DNA of 64,000 bases from contig NZ_JACIFV010000022.1 of the NCBI RefSeq assembly GCF_014197535.1, forward strand, positions 1 to 64,000, given 5' to 3'. The notes beneath the pieces were generated by a model. The model saw nothing but the letters and a program-made list of their open reading frames with translations, was not told where the DNA came from and did not search any database. This document shows, piece after piece, positions 8,503-17,230 of the stretch. Within the stretch, counting starts at the first letter, position 1. Every line of letters starts with the position of its first letter. The DNA is from Rhizobium aethiopicum. GTDB lineage: Bacteria; Pseudomonadota; Alphaproteobacteria; Rhizobiales; Rhizobiaceae. The position numbers and the translations under genes were made by a program.

Positions 8503-10233
8503 TCAGTTCGACTGGCGGCGCAGGAATGCCGGAATTTCCAGCTGATCGTCTTCCTGCATCATGCGAGCCTGCGGAACCGCACGACCCTGATCATCGAGAT
8601 TGCCGCGGCGCGGCGCATAGAGGCTTGCCTCCGGCGACAACGGACGGCGCTGCTGTGACGCGGCCGGCGGTGCGGCGGTCATGTCGGCGGCAACGGCGTC
8701 ATCGTCGCGGCGGCCAAGCGAATTGGTGATTCGCTTGAGCAGGCCCATCGGGCCGCGCTCTTCCTGCTGATGCGCGGAAGCCGGCTGCGTGCGGTGGTCG
8801 AGTTCAGCCTGGACGACCGGCGGGAAATCCTCGACCTTCGGCATGCGCACCGGTTCAGCCGCCTGCCGGATAATCGGCTCCTGTCGGACCGGCTGCTGCT
8901 GGATAGGCTGCTGCTGGACGGGCTGGCTCATCACCGGCTGGCTCATTACCGGCGCCGGAGCCTGCTGCTGCACCTGCGGGCGGATCGCCGGAGCTTCCTG
9001 TGCAGGCGCGAAGATCTTGCTCTGCGGACGGAAGACTTCCTGCTGCGCAGCAGGCTGCTGGACGGGGGCTGCAGCACGCGGGGCCGGAATTTCGAGCTCA
9101 CGTTCCATCTCGGCTTGGCGGATGGTCTGCGCGATCGGATCGATGGCCTTCGGTGCCTGCATCACCGGGGCAGGCTGAACTGCGGCCGCTGCCGGAGCAA
9201 CAGCCGCGGAGGGACGGATAGCGGGCTTGGCGGCCGGCTGGAAGTTGCGCTCGGCGGCTTCGCTGATCGCCCGGTCGATACCGGTCGCGACGACCGAGAC
9301 GCGGATGATGCCTTCGAGCGATTCGTCGAAAGTGGCGCCGAGGATGATGTTGGCGTCCGGATCGACTTCTTCGCGGATGCGGGTCGCAGCTTCGTCGACT
9401 TCGAAGAGGGTGAGGTCGCGGCCGCCGGTGATGGAGATCAGCAGGCCCTGGGCACCCTTCATCGAGGTTTCGTCGAGCAGCGGGTTGGCGATTGCCGCTT
9501 CGGCTGCCTGCAGTGCACGGCCGGCACCGGAGGCTTCGCCGGTGCCCATCATCGCACGGCCCATCTCGCGCATCACCGAGCGGACGTCGGCGAAGTCGAG
9601 GTTGATGAGGCCTTCCTTCACCATCAGGTCGGTGATGCAGGCGACGCCCGAATAGAGAACCTGGTCGGCCATGGCAAAAGCGTCGGCGAAGGTCGTCTTG
9701 TCGTTGGCGATGCGGAAGAGGTTCTGGTTCGGAATGACGATCAGCGTGTCGACAGACTTCTGCAGTTCCTGGATACCCATCTCGGCCAGGCGCATGCGGC
9801 GGCCGCCTTCGAAATGGAACGGTTTGGTGACGACGCCGACCGTCAGGATGCCCTTGTTGCGGGCGGCCTGCGCGACGACAGGAGCAGCACCGGTGCCGGT
9901 GCCGCCGCCCATGCCGGCGGTGACGAAGCACATATGCGTACCGTTCAGGTGATCGATGATCTCGTCGATGCACTCTTCGGCGGCCGCACGGCCGACTTCC
10001 GGCTGCGAACCGGCACCGAGGCCTTCGGTGACGTTGGCGCCGAGCTGGATGATGCGCTCGGCCTTCGTCATCGTCAGCGCCTGCGCATCCGTGTTGGCAA
10101 CGACGAAGTCGACGCCCTGGAGGCCTGCGGTGATCATGTTGTTGACGGCGTTGCCGCCGCCGCCGCCGACGCCGAATACGGTGATGCGCGGCTTCAGCTC
10201 GGTGATGTCAGGCTTTTGCAGCTTGATGGTCAT
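8503..10233 (-). CDS. ftsZ: Cell division protein FtsZ (long C-terminal linker type)
   Basis: This tubulin-like GTPase polymerises into the Z-ring at the division site. The start MTIKLQKPDITELKPR follows AAGGAAC; upstream in-frame codons are not family-like. The tubulin signature GGGTGTG is at residues 109-115 and the T7 loop has NLDFADVRSVM. The GTPase core ends near residue 320. A long, Gln/Pro-rich disordered linker follows, with runs such as VMSQPVMSQPVQQQPIQQQP. The conserved C-terminal peptide (LEIPAFLRRQSN) that binds FtsA closes the protein. At 576 aa it is much longer than enteric FtsZ (about 380), as usual in Rhizobiales. It follows ftsA by 56 nt. Confidence 0.97.
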   Translation of the reverse strand: MTIKLQKPDITELKPRITVFGVGGGGGNAVNNMITAGLQGVDFVVANTDAQALTMTKAERIIQLGANVTEGLGAGSQPEVGRAAAEECIDEIIDHLNGTHMCFVTAGMGGGTGTGAAPVVAQAARNKGILTVGVVTKPFHFEGGRRMRLAEMGIQELQKSVDTLIVIPNQNLFRIANDKTTFADAFAMADQVLYSGVACITDLMVKEGLINLDFADVRSVMREMGRAMMGTGEASGAGRALQAAEAAIANPLLDETSMKGAQGLLISITGGRDLTLFEVDEAATRIREEVDPDANIILGATFDESLEGIIRVSVVATGIDRAISEAAERNFQPAAKPAIRPSAAVAPAAAAVQPAPVMQAPKAIDPIAQTIRQAEMERELEIPAPRAAAPVQQPAAQQEVFRPQSKIFAPAQEAPAIRPQVQQQAPAPVMSQPVMSQPVQQQPIQQQPVRQEPIIRQAAEPVRMPKVEDFPPVVQAELDHRTQPASAHQQEERGPMGLLKRITNSLGRRDDDAVAADMTAAPPAASQQRRPLSPEASLYAPRRGNLDDQGRAVPQARMMQEDDQLEIPAFLRRQSN

Positions 10234-10289
10234 GGTACCTGTTCCTTCTCTCTCTGGCCGCATCGCCACGCCGGCCAATTACGCAAATT

Positions 10290-11621
10290 TCAGAAGCTTT
10301 CCTTCAGCCACTGGCCCATGCGGGCTATGCGGCTGTTATTTCCCCCAAGCGACATGAGCAGACCGCTCTGTGACGCATGTGTCTCCATGTCCGCGACCTG
10401 CGGATAAATCATCAGGCCGACGGCCGTCGAAAAGGCCGGGCCCTTGGCCGCCGTCGGCAGTCCCGAGACGCCCATCGGCCGGCCGATGCGGACGTTGCGG
10501 GCCAGAATGCGCCGCGCCACCTCGGCAAGGCCGGTCAGCTGGCTCGCGCCTCCCGTCAGCACGACGCGTTTTCCAACGATCGGGCTGAAGCCGGAACGCT
10601 GGATCCGGTCGCGGATCAGTTCCATCGTCTCTTCGATTCGGGCCGATACGATGCGCGAAACCAGCGCGCGCGGCACCTGAGACGGCTGGTCGCGATCGTC
10701 CTCGCCGATCGGCGGGATCGAGATCAGCTCACGCTCATCGGAGGAATTCAAGAGTGCGGAGGCATGCACGACCTTCAGCCGCTCTGCATCCTCGATGCGG
10801 GTCGAAAGGCCGCGCGCGAGGTCGGTGGTGACGTGATGGCCGCCGAGACCGACGGCATCGGTATGAACGAGCTTGCCTTCGGCAAAGACCGAAATCGTCG
10901 TCGTGCCGCCGCCCATGTCGATCGCCGCGCAGCCGAGTTCGACCTCATCGTCGACGAGAGCCGCAAGACCGGATGCATAGGGGGTCGCAACAATGCCTTC
11001 GACCGACAGATGCGCGCGGTTGACGCTGAGCTCGAGGTTCTTCAGTGCCGAGCGCTCCGCGGTCACGACATGCATGTCGACCCCGAGCGCATCGCCATAC
11101 ATTGCCAGAGGATCGCGAATGCCGCGCTCGCCGTCGAGCGAGAAGCCGGTCGCCAGCGAATGCAGCACCGAACGGTCCTGGCGCAGAGACTGCTGGCAGG
11201 CCGCCGACAGCACCTTCTTCAAATCGTTGAGTTCGACTTCCTGGCCGCCGAGATCGATCGTCGCGGTGTAGATGTCACTGCCGAGGCGGCCGGCCGTCAG
11301 ATTGACGATCAGGCTCTCGACGGTCAGCCCGGCCATGCGCTCCGCCGCGTCGACCGCCAGCCGAATGACGCCTTCAAGCGCATCGAGATCGGCGATGACG
11401 CCGGTCTTGATGCCGCGGGAGCGCTGATGGCCGATGCCGATGATCTCGATATTGTGCGTGCGGCCCGGCAGGATCTGGCTTTCCTCGCGCGGCGTCAGCC
11501 GACCGATCATGCAGACGACCTTGGTCGAGCCGATGTCGAGCACCGAAACGACATGCGACCGCTTCGACGAAAGCGGCTTCAGGCGCGGCAATCCGAAATG
11601 GGATGAACCGAACAAGCTCAT
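10290..11621 (-). CDS. ftsA: Cell division protein FtsA
   Basis: This 443-aa actin-like ATPase tethers FtsZ filaments to the membrane and recruits later division proteins. The phosphate-1 loop VLDIGSTKVVCMIG and the later IDMGGGTTTISVF mark the actin/Hsp70 fold, and VVLTGGASQLTGL is the adenosine motif. The C terminus MGQWLKESF is the amphipathic membrane-targeting helix. The N-terminal basic stretch before the fold is typical of rhizobial FtsA. Its start overlaps the ftsQ stop by 4 nt, so translation is coupled. Confidence 0.96.
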   Translation of the reverse strand: MSLFGSSHFGLPRLKPLSSKRSHVVSVLDIGSTKVVCMIGRLTPREESQILPGRTHNIEIIGIGHQRSRGIKTGVIADLDALEGVIRLAVDAAERMAGLTVESLIVNLTAGRLGSDIYTATIDLGGQEVELNDLKKVLSAACQQSLRQDRSVLHSLATGFSLDGERGIRDPLAMYGDALGVDMHVVTAERSALKNLELSVNRAHLSVEGIVATPYASGLAALVDDEVELGCAAIDMGGGTTTISVFAEGKLVHTDAVGLGGHHVTTDLARGLSTRIEDAERLKVVHASALLNSSDERELISIPPIGEDDRDQPSQVPRALVSRIVSARIEETMELIRDRIQRSGFSPIVGKRVVLTGGASQLTGLAEVARRILARNVRIGRPMGVSGLPTAAKGPAFSTAVGLMIYPQVADMETHASQSGLLMSLGGNNSRIARMGQWLKESF

Positions 11622-12550
11622 ATATTCTGCCCCGCCTTCTTCAATTCCTTCGTACGCTCCGTTACCGCCGCCTGCCGGCGGACCGCCGCTTCCGGCGTCA
11701 GCTGGATCGCGGTCCTGTCCGGCAATCTCAGATCGACCGCGGCGATGTCCCGCTCCAGGAGCTGATGCTCCTTGTCGAACTTCGAAAGCGTCGCCAGCGC
11801 CTGATCGATGCCGTCTTCCGGCAGCTTGACGACGACGCCGTTATCCATGTGCAGATCCCAACGACGGCCCGATATCCAGACATAGGCCTTCACGCGGGCC
11901 TTCACGTCGGGCCACTTCGAAAAGGCGTCGCCGAGCGAAGCCGCCGCGGTCTCGGCGTCGCGGCCGACGACGAGCGGCAGCGACGAAAACTTGTTGTCGC
12001 GCAACGCCGCAATGACGCTGCCGTTCTTCTCGATCAGCGAAAGCTCCTGCCCGTGCTGCCAGATCGCATAGGCCTCACGCTCCTTGAGCTTCACTTCGAT
12101 CGTCCTCGGATAGACCTTTCGAACCTCGACATTCTCGACCCAGGGAAGGTGCGCAATCTTCCGGCGGGCCGCATCGACGTCGAGCGCCACCAGTGAGGTC
12201 GTGCCGTCAAGGCCGATCAGCTGCAGGATCTCGATTTCGGAGGTTTCCGAATTGCCGGAGACTTTCACATCCTCGATCGCAAAACCTGCGGCCGTGGTCG
12301 TCGCCTGCGCGACCGCTTCCGTGTGACCGCCGAGCGACATGCCGTAGAGGCCGGTCGCAGCCAGGAAGGCAAGCGCCGACACCGTGCCCGTATGGGCCGG
12401 AATGTAGATGCGGCCGCTGCCGAGACTGATCAGGAAGCGCGTGACGCGGCGCAGCGGACGCGGCAGGACGAACCGCTCTTCGGCTTCCATGACCGGAAGC
12501 ACGGCATGATGGCTGGGGCGCCCTATCCTCTTGACCGTCAACGCAAACAA
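11618..12550 (-). CDS. ftsQ: Cell division protein FtsQ
   Basis: This bitopic membrane protein links the early and late divisome through FtsB/FtsL. A cytoplasmic N-terminal region is followed by one membrane segment (TVSALAFLAATGLYGMSLGG). A periplasmic POTRA domain comes next (FAIEDVKVSGNSETSEIEIL), then the FtsQ beta domain. I place the start at TTG (reading LFALTVKRIGRPS) because GGAGG lies about 7 nt upstream, inside the ddl 3' end. An ATG at 12571 would add seven residues but has a poor ribosome-binding site. Either start overlaps ddl. It is followed by ftsA with a 4-nt overlap. Confidence 0.93.
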   Translation of the reverse strand: MFALTVKRIGRPSHHAVLPVMEAEERFVLPRPLRRVTRFLISLGSGRIYIPAHTGTVSALAFLAATGLYGMSLGGHTEAVAQATTTAAGFAIEDVKVSGNSETSEIEILQLIGLDGTTSLVALDVDAARRKIAHLPWVENVEVRKVYPRTIEVKLKEREAYAIWQHGQELSLIEKNGSVIAALRDNKFSSLPLVVGRDAETAAASLGDAFSKWPDVKARVKAYVWISGRRWDLHMDNGVVVKLPEDGIDQALATLSKFDKEHQLLERDIAAVDLRLPDRTAIQLTPEAAVRRQAAVTERTKELKKAGQNI

Positions 12551-13464
12551 GACGCGTCCTCCACCATCCACCGGAGAAACTCACCAAAGGAATAGCCGGC
12601 ATGACCGGCCATTTCGGGCACGAGCGAGGTTGGAGTCATGCCTGGCTGGGTATTGACCTCCAGCCAGATGATTTCGCCGTCTTCGGAGAAACGATCGTCG
12701 TAACGAAAGTCGGACCGACTGACGCCGCGACAACCGATTGCCTGATGCGCCCTTAGGGCCAATGTTTGTATTTTTTGGTAAATATTCGGTGAAATTTTCG
12801 CTGGGATGACGTGTTTTGAACCGCCCGCAGCATACTTGGAATCGTAATCATAAAAATTGTGTCCCTGCGGCACCACCTCGGTGACACCGAGCGCAGTCTC
12901 GCCCATAACGCCGCAGGTGAGCTCGCGGCCGTAGACATAGCGCTCGACCAGCACCTCTTCGCCATAGCGCCATTCGGGCGAGCTGACGACCTGCGGCGGA
13001 TGCGCCTGCTCTTCGGTGACGATCACGACGCCGAAGCTCGAGCCCTCGCGCACAGGCTTCACCACGTAAGGCGGCTTCATCGGATGCGTCGAAGGAAAAG
13101 CGAAACGGTTGATGGCCTGCGATTCGGCGACGGGGATGCCGGCGGCGGCAGCGACACGCTTCGCCTTGTCCTTATCCATTGCCAGCGCCGAGGCAAGCAC
13201 ACCGGAATGCGTATAGGGGATCTCCAGATATTCCAAAATGCCCTGGATGGTCCCGTCCTCCCCGAACGGCCCATGAAGCGCATTGAAGACGACATCGGGC
13301 CTCAATGCGGCAAGCTTTTCGGAAACATCGCGGGCGACATCGATCGTAGTTACCTTGAAGCCTTCGGCTTCGAGGGCCTCTGCGCAAGCCTTTCCCGAGG
13401 AAAGGCTGACAGGCCTTTCCGAGGAAAATCCGCCCATCAGGACAGCAACATGCTTGCGACTCAT
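12538..13464 (-). CDS. ddl: D-alanine--D-alanine ligase
   Basis: This 308-aa ATP-grasp ligase makes the D-Ala-D-Ala dipeptide that MurF adds to the peptidoglycan stem. Family motifs include HGPFGEDGTIQG near the N terminus, KPVREGSSFGV in the ATP-grasp centre, and EVNTQPGMTPTSLVPEM at the C-terminal metal site. The start MSRKHVAVLMGGFSSERPVS fits the family; an ATG four codons upstream is less likely. It is the first gene of the ddl-ftsQ-ftsA-ftsZ transcript and overlaps ftsQ. About 450 bp upstream separate it from the divergent epimerase gene and hold CtrA-like motifs. Confidence 0.96.
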   Translation of the reverse strand: MSRKHVAVLMGGFSSERPVSLSSGKACAEALEAEGFKVTTIDVARDVSEKLAALRPDVVFNALHGPFGEDGTIQGILEYLEIPYTHSGVLASALAMDKDKAKRVAAAAGIPVAESQAINRFAFPSTHPMKPPYVVKPVREGSSFGVVIVTEEQAHPPQVVSSPEWRYGEEVLVERYVYGRELTCGVMGETALGVTEVVPQGHNFYDYDSKYAAGGSKHVIPAKISPNIYQKIQTLALRAHQAIGCRGVSRSDFRYDDRFSEDGEIIWLEVNTQPGMTPTSLVPEMAGHAGYSFGEFLRWMVEDASCLR

Positions 13465-13912
13465 CAAAACCCCCAAAAATAACTTCCATTTTTGAAAACG
13501 ACGCTTGCGCGAAGCTGTCTGCGTCGTTTCGCGTTGTCGGGCCTCACATGCATTAGAGCATCATTATGGTTAATGAAGTGTTTACTTTCGTTAACTGTTT
13601 TCCCGGAACTTGGCGCCTTTTTACCTTTTGCTCATAGGCGACCATTCCTGACCCTCTTTCATCGAAGGCGAATAGAATCGGAAAAAACCACATGCGTTCA
13701 AAGACATATCTAAACTCGTTCACCTGCGATGGCATCGGTGAGATGGTCGAGTACCATCTCTCAGCCGGATACAGGCAACAGTGAGGCGACGACCGCCACC
13801 TCCAATTTGATTAATGCAGAGGACCGGCGCGCGCTCGGCGGTCGCCGGTTTCCTATTGATGCCGGTATCGCTTCCGGTTAGCGAAGGCGCATGGGTAATC
13901 AGGGAGAAGATC
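13465..13912. promoter_or_regulatory. Divergent intergenic region between ddl and epimerase gene
   Basis: This 448-bp AT-richer gap must hold the promoters for ddl-ftsQAZ (minus) and the epimerase (plus). On the minus strand TAAA-N7-TTAACCAT (13566-13584) resembles a CtrA site. A 9-bp inverted repeat AAACGACGC / GCGTCGTTT (13496-13504 with 13521-13529) lies in the ddl leader. Short frames here have no ribosome-binding site or protein-like composition, so I call no gene. Confidence 0.45.
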
Positions 13913-14842
13913 ATGCGATGCCTCGTCACCGGCGCCGCCGGCTTCGTCGGTAGTCCGCTTGTCAAACGGCTGCAGGCAGACAAGATTTGCGAGCTCGTGG
14001 CCACCACGAGATCCGAGACCTCTGCCTTTCCGCCCGATGTCAGGCATTTGCCGATCGAAATAACTGAGAAGACCGACTGGACGGCGGCACTTGAAGGCGT
14101 CGACGTCATCGTCCATCTCGCCGCCCGCGTTCACATCATGGACGACCGCGCGGCCGATCCGCTAGCGGAGTTCCGCCGGGTCAACACCGCCGCCGCGCTC
14201 AATCTCGCTGGACAGGCCGCCAAGGCGGGCGTGAAGCGATTCGTCTTCGTCAGCACCATCAAGGTCAACGGAGAAGAGAACGACCGGCCGTTCCGGCACG
14301 ACGACAGACCGAAGCCGATTGATCCCTACGGCATTTCGAAGCTGGAATGCGAAATCGGGCTGCTTGAAATCGCAGCGCGCACCGGCATGGAAGTCGTCAT
14401 CATCCGGCCGCCGCTGGTCTATGGCCCCGGCGCACGCGGTAACTTCGCGCTGCTCGTTAATCTTGTCCGCAAGAAACTGCCGCTCCCCTTCGCTTCGCTG
14501 AAGAACCGCCGCACATTGGTCGCGGTGCAAAATCTTGTCGACCTGATCATCACCTGCGCGACCCATCCCGCCGCCGCAGGCGAGACCTTCCTTGCCGGAG
14601 ATGGTGAAGACCTCTCGACGCCTGATCTCATCAGGGGAATTGCCGCGGGGCTGGGCGTCAAGCCGATGCTGGTCCCCTTCCCGCCTGCACTGCTGCACCT
14701 GGCGGCAAAGGCACTCGGGAAGGAGGCCGTCTATCAGCGCCTTTGTGGTTCGCTGCAGGTCGACATATCCCGGGCGCGCGACGTTCTCGGCTGGTCACCC
14801 GTCGTCACCCCGCGCGAAGGCCTCAAACAGGCAGTAGAATAG
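13913..14842 (+). CDS. NAD-dependent epimerase/dehydratase (extended SDR)
   Basis: This 309-aa soluble protein has the Rossmann motif TGAAGFVG at residues 5-12, the catalytic tyrosine-lysine pair in YGISK, and the upstream serine in STIK. It therefore belongs to the UDP-sugar 4-epimerase-like extended short-chain dehydrogenases. RPPLVYGPGARGNFALLVNLV is typical of the substrate side. The start follows AGGGAGAAG. The substrate is unknown; a nucleotide sugar for surface polysaccharide is the likely class. It interrupts the dcw cluster, being inserted between ddl and murB on the opposite strand and convergent with murB with 1 nt between the stops. Confidence 0.85.
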   Translation: MRCLVTGAAGFVGSPLVKRLQADKICELVATTRSETSAFPPDVRHLPIEITEKTDWTAALEGVDVIVHLAARVHIMDDRAADPLAEFRRVNTAAALNLAGQAAKAGVKRFVFVSTIKVNGEENDRPFRHDDRPKPIDPYGISKLECEIGLLEIAARTGMEVVIIRPPLVYGPGARGNFALLVNLVRKKLPLPFASLKNRRTLVAVQNLVDLIITCATHPAAAGETFLAGDGEDLSTPDLIRGIAAGLGVKPMLVPFPPALLHLAAKALGKEAVYQRLCGSLQVDISRARDVLGWSPVVTPREGLKQAVE

Positions 14843-14843
14843 C

Positions 14844-15818
14844 TTATTCGCTCGTTACGCCCTGGAACGGGCGCACTTCGCGGCCGGGCATGAAGACGCC
14901 GAGGCGCTTGATTTCCCATTCGAGCTTGATGCCGTCTTTCTCGAAGACCTCACGGCGCACCTGCTCGCCGAGATATTCGAGATCGTAGCCGGTCGCCTGC
15001 CCCATATTAATCATGAAGTTGCAGTGAAGCGACGACATCTGCGCGCCGCCGATCACGAGGCCGCGGCAGCCTGCCTCGTCGATCAGCTTCCAGGCCGAAT
15101 GACCCGGAGGGTTCTTGAAGGTCGAGCCGCCGGTCTTTTCGCGAACCGGCTGCACCGTCTCGCGGTGATTGCGCACAGCGTCCATTTCGGCGCGGATCTG
15201 GGCGCGATCTTCCGGATAGCCCTCGAACAGCACCGAAGTGAAGATCAGATCGGCCGGCGCCTTTGAAAGCCGGTAGGAATAACCCATCTCCGCATTGGAA
15301 AGCACATGCTTGTTGCCCTTGCGGTCGACGGCGTTGACCTCGATCAGCCGCTCACGCGTCTCCACGCCGTTCGCGCCGGCATTCATGCGCGCCGCGCCGC
15401 CGATACCGCCCGGAATGCCGTAGAAGAAATGGAAGCCGCCGATGCCATTGTCCATCGCCATGGCCGCGACATGCTTGTCGGGGCAGATGGCGCCGGCGAG
15501 GATGCGGTTTTCGCCGGCAAGCTCGACGAAGCCGAAGCCCTTGGCCGACAGGCGCAGCACCACGCCTGGAATGCCGCCGTCGCGCACCAGAATGTTGGAG
15601 CCGACGCCGACCACCGTCAGCGGCACCTCTTCCGGCAATATCTTCAGGAACGCAATGAGATCGTCGACGTCATGCGGCTGGAACATCAATTCGGCCAGAC
15701 CGCCGGCCCTGAACCAGGTGACGCGATCCATGGGGGCATCCGGCGTGATACGGCCGCGGATATCCTTTACACCGTCTCCGAGAGACGCGAGAAGCTTTTC
15801 CCCATTCACCTGTTTCAT
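14844..15818 (-). CDS. murB: UDP-N-acetylenolpyruvoylglucosamine reductase MurB
   Basis: This 324-aa FAD enzyme reduces UDP-GlcNAc-enolpyruvate to UDP-MurNAc with NADPH. The FAD-binding motif VVGVGSNILVRDGGIPGVVL is clear. GIPGGIGGAARMNAGANG and the C-terminal STFKNPPGHSAWKLIDEAG, which carries the catalytic serine region, place it in the type IIa class. The start MKQVNGEKLLASLG is chosen because its ATG overlaps the murC stop in an ATGA, as expected for coupled dcw genes; a longer frame upstream lies inside murC. It is the last gene before the epimerase insertion. Confidence 0.96.
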   Translation of the reverse strand: MKQVNGEKLLASLGDGVKDIRGRITPDAPMDRVTWFRAGGLAELMFQPHDVDDLIAFLKILPEEVPLTVVGVGSNILVRDGGIPGVVLRLSAKGFGFVELAGENRILAGAICPDKHVAAMAMDNGIGGFHFFYGIPGGIGGAARMNAGANGVETRERLIEVNAVDRKGNKHVLSNAEMGYSYRLSKAPADLIFTSVLFEGYPEDRAQIRAEMDAVRNHRETVQPVREKTGGSTFKNPPGHSAWKLIDEAGCRGLVIGGAQMSSLHCNFMINMGQATGYDLEYLGEQVRREVFEKDGIKLEWEIKRLGVFMPGREVRPFQGVTSE

Positions 15819-17230
15819 GCGGACTTTCCCGATAGGCCTTCCAATTGCTTGGGCAGTGCTGCTGCCCATGATGTAATGCTCCCAGCCCCCAACAGAACCA
15901 CGAAATCACCAGGCTTTGCAACCTCCGCAACCATTTGCGGCAGAAGCTCCGCCGAAGCGAGGAAGCGGGCGTCGCGATGGCCGCCGGATTTGATGCGCGA
16001 GACGAGCGACATGGAATCGATACCTTCGATCGCATCCTCGCCTGCCGCATAGACGGGCGCAAGGAAGATGCTGTCGGCGTCGTTGAAGCAGGCGGCGAAT
16101 TCCTCGAACAGGCTAGCGAGACGCGTGTAACGGTGCGGCTGATGGACGGCGATGATGCGCCCCTTGCAGGCCTCGCGGGCCGCCTTCAGCACTGCCTTGA
16201 TTTCGACCGGATGGTGGCCGTAATCGTCGAAGATCTGCACCCCATTCCATTCGCCGGTCAGCGTGAAGCGACGCTTGACGCCGCCGAAGGAAGCAAGCCC
16301 CTTGGCGATATCTTCACTCGATATGCCAAGCCGGTTGGCGACCGCGATCGCCGCCGTGGCGTTGGAAATATTGTGGCGCCCGGGCATCGGCATGACCAGC
16401 CCCTTGAGCTCGGTCCTCTGGCCGGTGCGGCGGCGGCGGATCTCAACGTCGAAAATCGAGCGCGTGCCGTCGATGCGCACATTCTTGAAGCGCACGTCGG
16501 CCTGCGGGTTCTCGCCATAGGTGATAATCTTGCGGTCCTCGATGCGGCCGACCAGCGACTGCACCTCGGGATGATCGAGGCACATGACGCCGAAGCCGTA
16601 GAACGGCACGTTTTCGACGAACTGCCGGAAGGCGGCGCGCACGGCGTCGAAACTGCCGTAGTGGTCGAGATGCTCGGGGTCGATATTGGTGATGACGGCG
16701 ACATCGGCCGGAAGCTTCAGGAAGGTGCCGTCGGATTCGTCGGCCTCCACTACCATCCACTCGCCCTCGCCCATGCGGGCGTTGGTGCCGTAGGCGTTTA
16801 TGATGCCGCCGTTGATGACGGTCGGATCGAGCCCGCCGGCTTCGAGCAGCGTTGCGACCAGCGAGGTTGTCGTCGTCTTGCCGTGCGTGCCGCCGATGGC
16901 GATCGCATTGCGGAAGCGCATCAGCTCGGCGAGCATTTCGGCGCGGCGCACCACCGGCAGCAGCTTTTCGCGCGCGGCGATGAGTTCCGGGTTGCTCTTC
17001 TTGATCGCCGTCGAAACGACGACGACTTCGGCATCACCGAGATTTTCGGCGCGATGGCCGACGAAGACCTCGATGCCTTTGTCGCGCAGGCGCTGCACAT
17101 TGGCGCTGTCCGATTGATCCGATCCCTGCACCTTGTGGCCGAGATTGTGCAGCACTTCGGCAATGCCGCTCATGCCGATGCCGCCAATGCCGATGAAATG
17201 GACGAGACCGATCGCCTTCGGCAGTTTCAT
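15815..17230 (-). CDS. murC: UDP-N-acetylmuramate--L-alanine ligase MurC
   Basis: This 471-aa cytosolic Mur ligase adds L-Ala to UDP-MurNAc using ATP. The N-terminal UDP-binding motif HFIGIGGIGMSGIAEVL and the P-loop GGTHGKTTTT (residues 113-122) are intact. The central ERFTLTGEW-like segment (RRFTLTGEWNGV) and DDYGHHPVEI are MurC signatures. It overlaps murG (4 nt upstream) and murB (4 nt downstream), so all three are translationally coupled. Confidence 0.97.
   Translation of the reverse strand: MKLPKAIGLVHFIGIGGIGMSGIAEVLHNLGHKVQGSDQSDSANVQRLRDKGIEVFVGHRAENLGDAEVVVVSTAIKKSNPELIAAREKLLPVVRRAEMLAELMRFRNAIAIGGTHGKTTTTSLVATLLEAGGLDPTVINGGIINAYGTNARMGEGEWMVVEADESDGTFLKLPADVAVITNIDPEHLDHYGSFDAVRAAFRQFVENVPFYGFGVMCLDHPEVQSLVGRIEDRKIITYGENPQADVRFKNVRIDGTRSIFDVEIRRRRTGQRTELKGLVMPMPGRHNISNATAAIAVANRLGISSEDIAKGLASFGGVKRRFTLTGEWNGVQIFDDYGHHPVEIKAVLKAAREACKGRIIAVHQPHRYTRLASLFEEFAACFNDADSIFLAPVYAAGEDAIEGIDSMSLVSRIKSGGHRDARFLASAELLPQMVAEVAKPGDFVVLLGAGSITSWAAALPKQLEGLSGKSA

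Noticed and set aside
8770..10407. 545-codon open frame opposite ftsZ
   Set aside because: It has no ribosome-binding site or protein family pattern; it mirrors the ftsZ linker and core codons.
13492..13713. 73-codon frame between ddl and the epimerase gene
   Set aside because: Basic, low-complexity composition and no start signal; the region looks regulatory.
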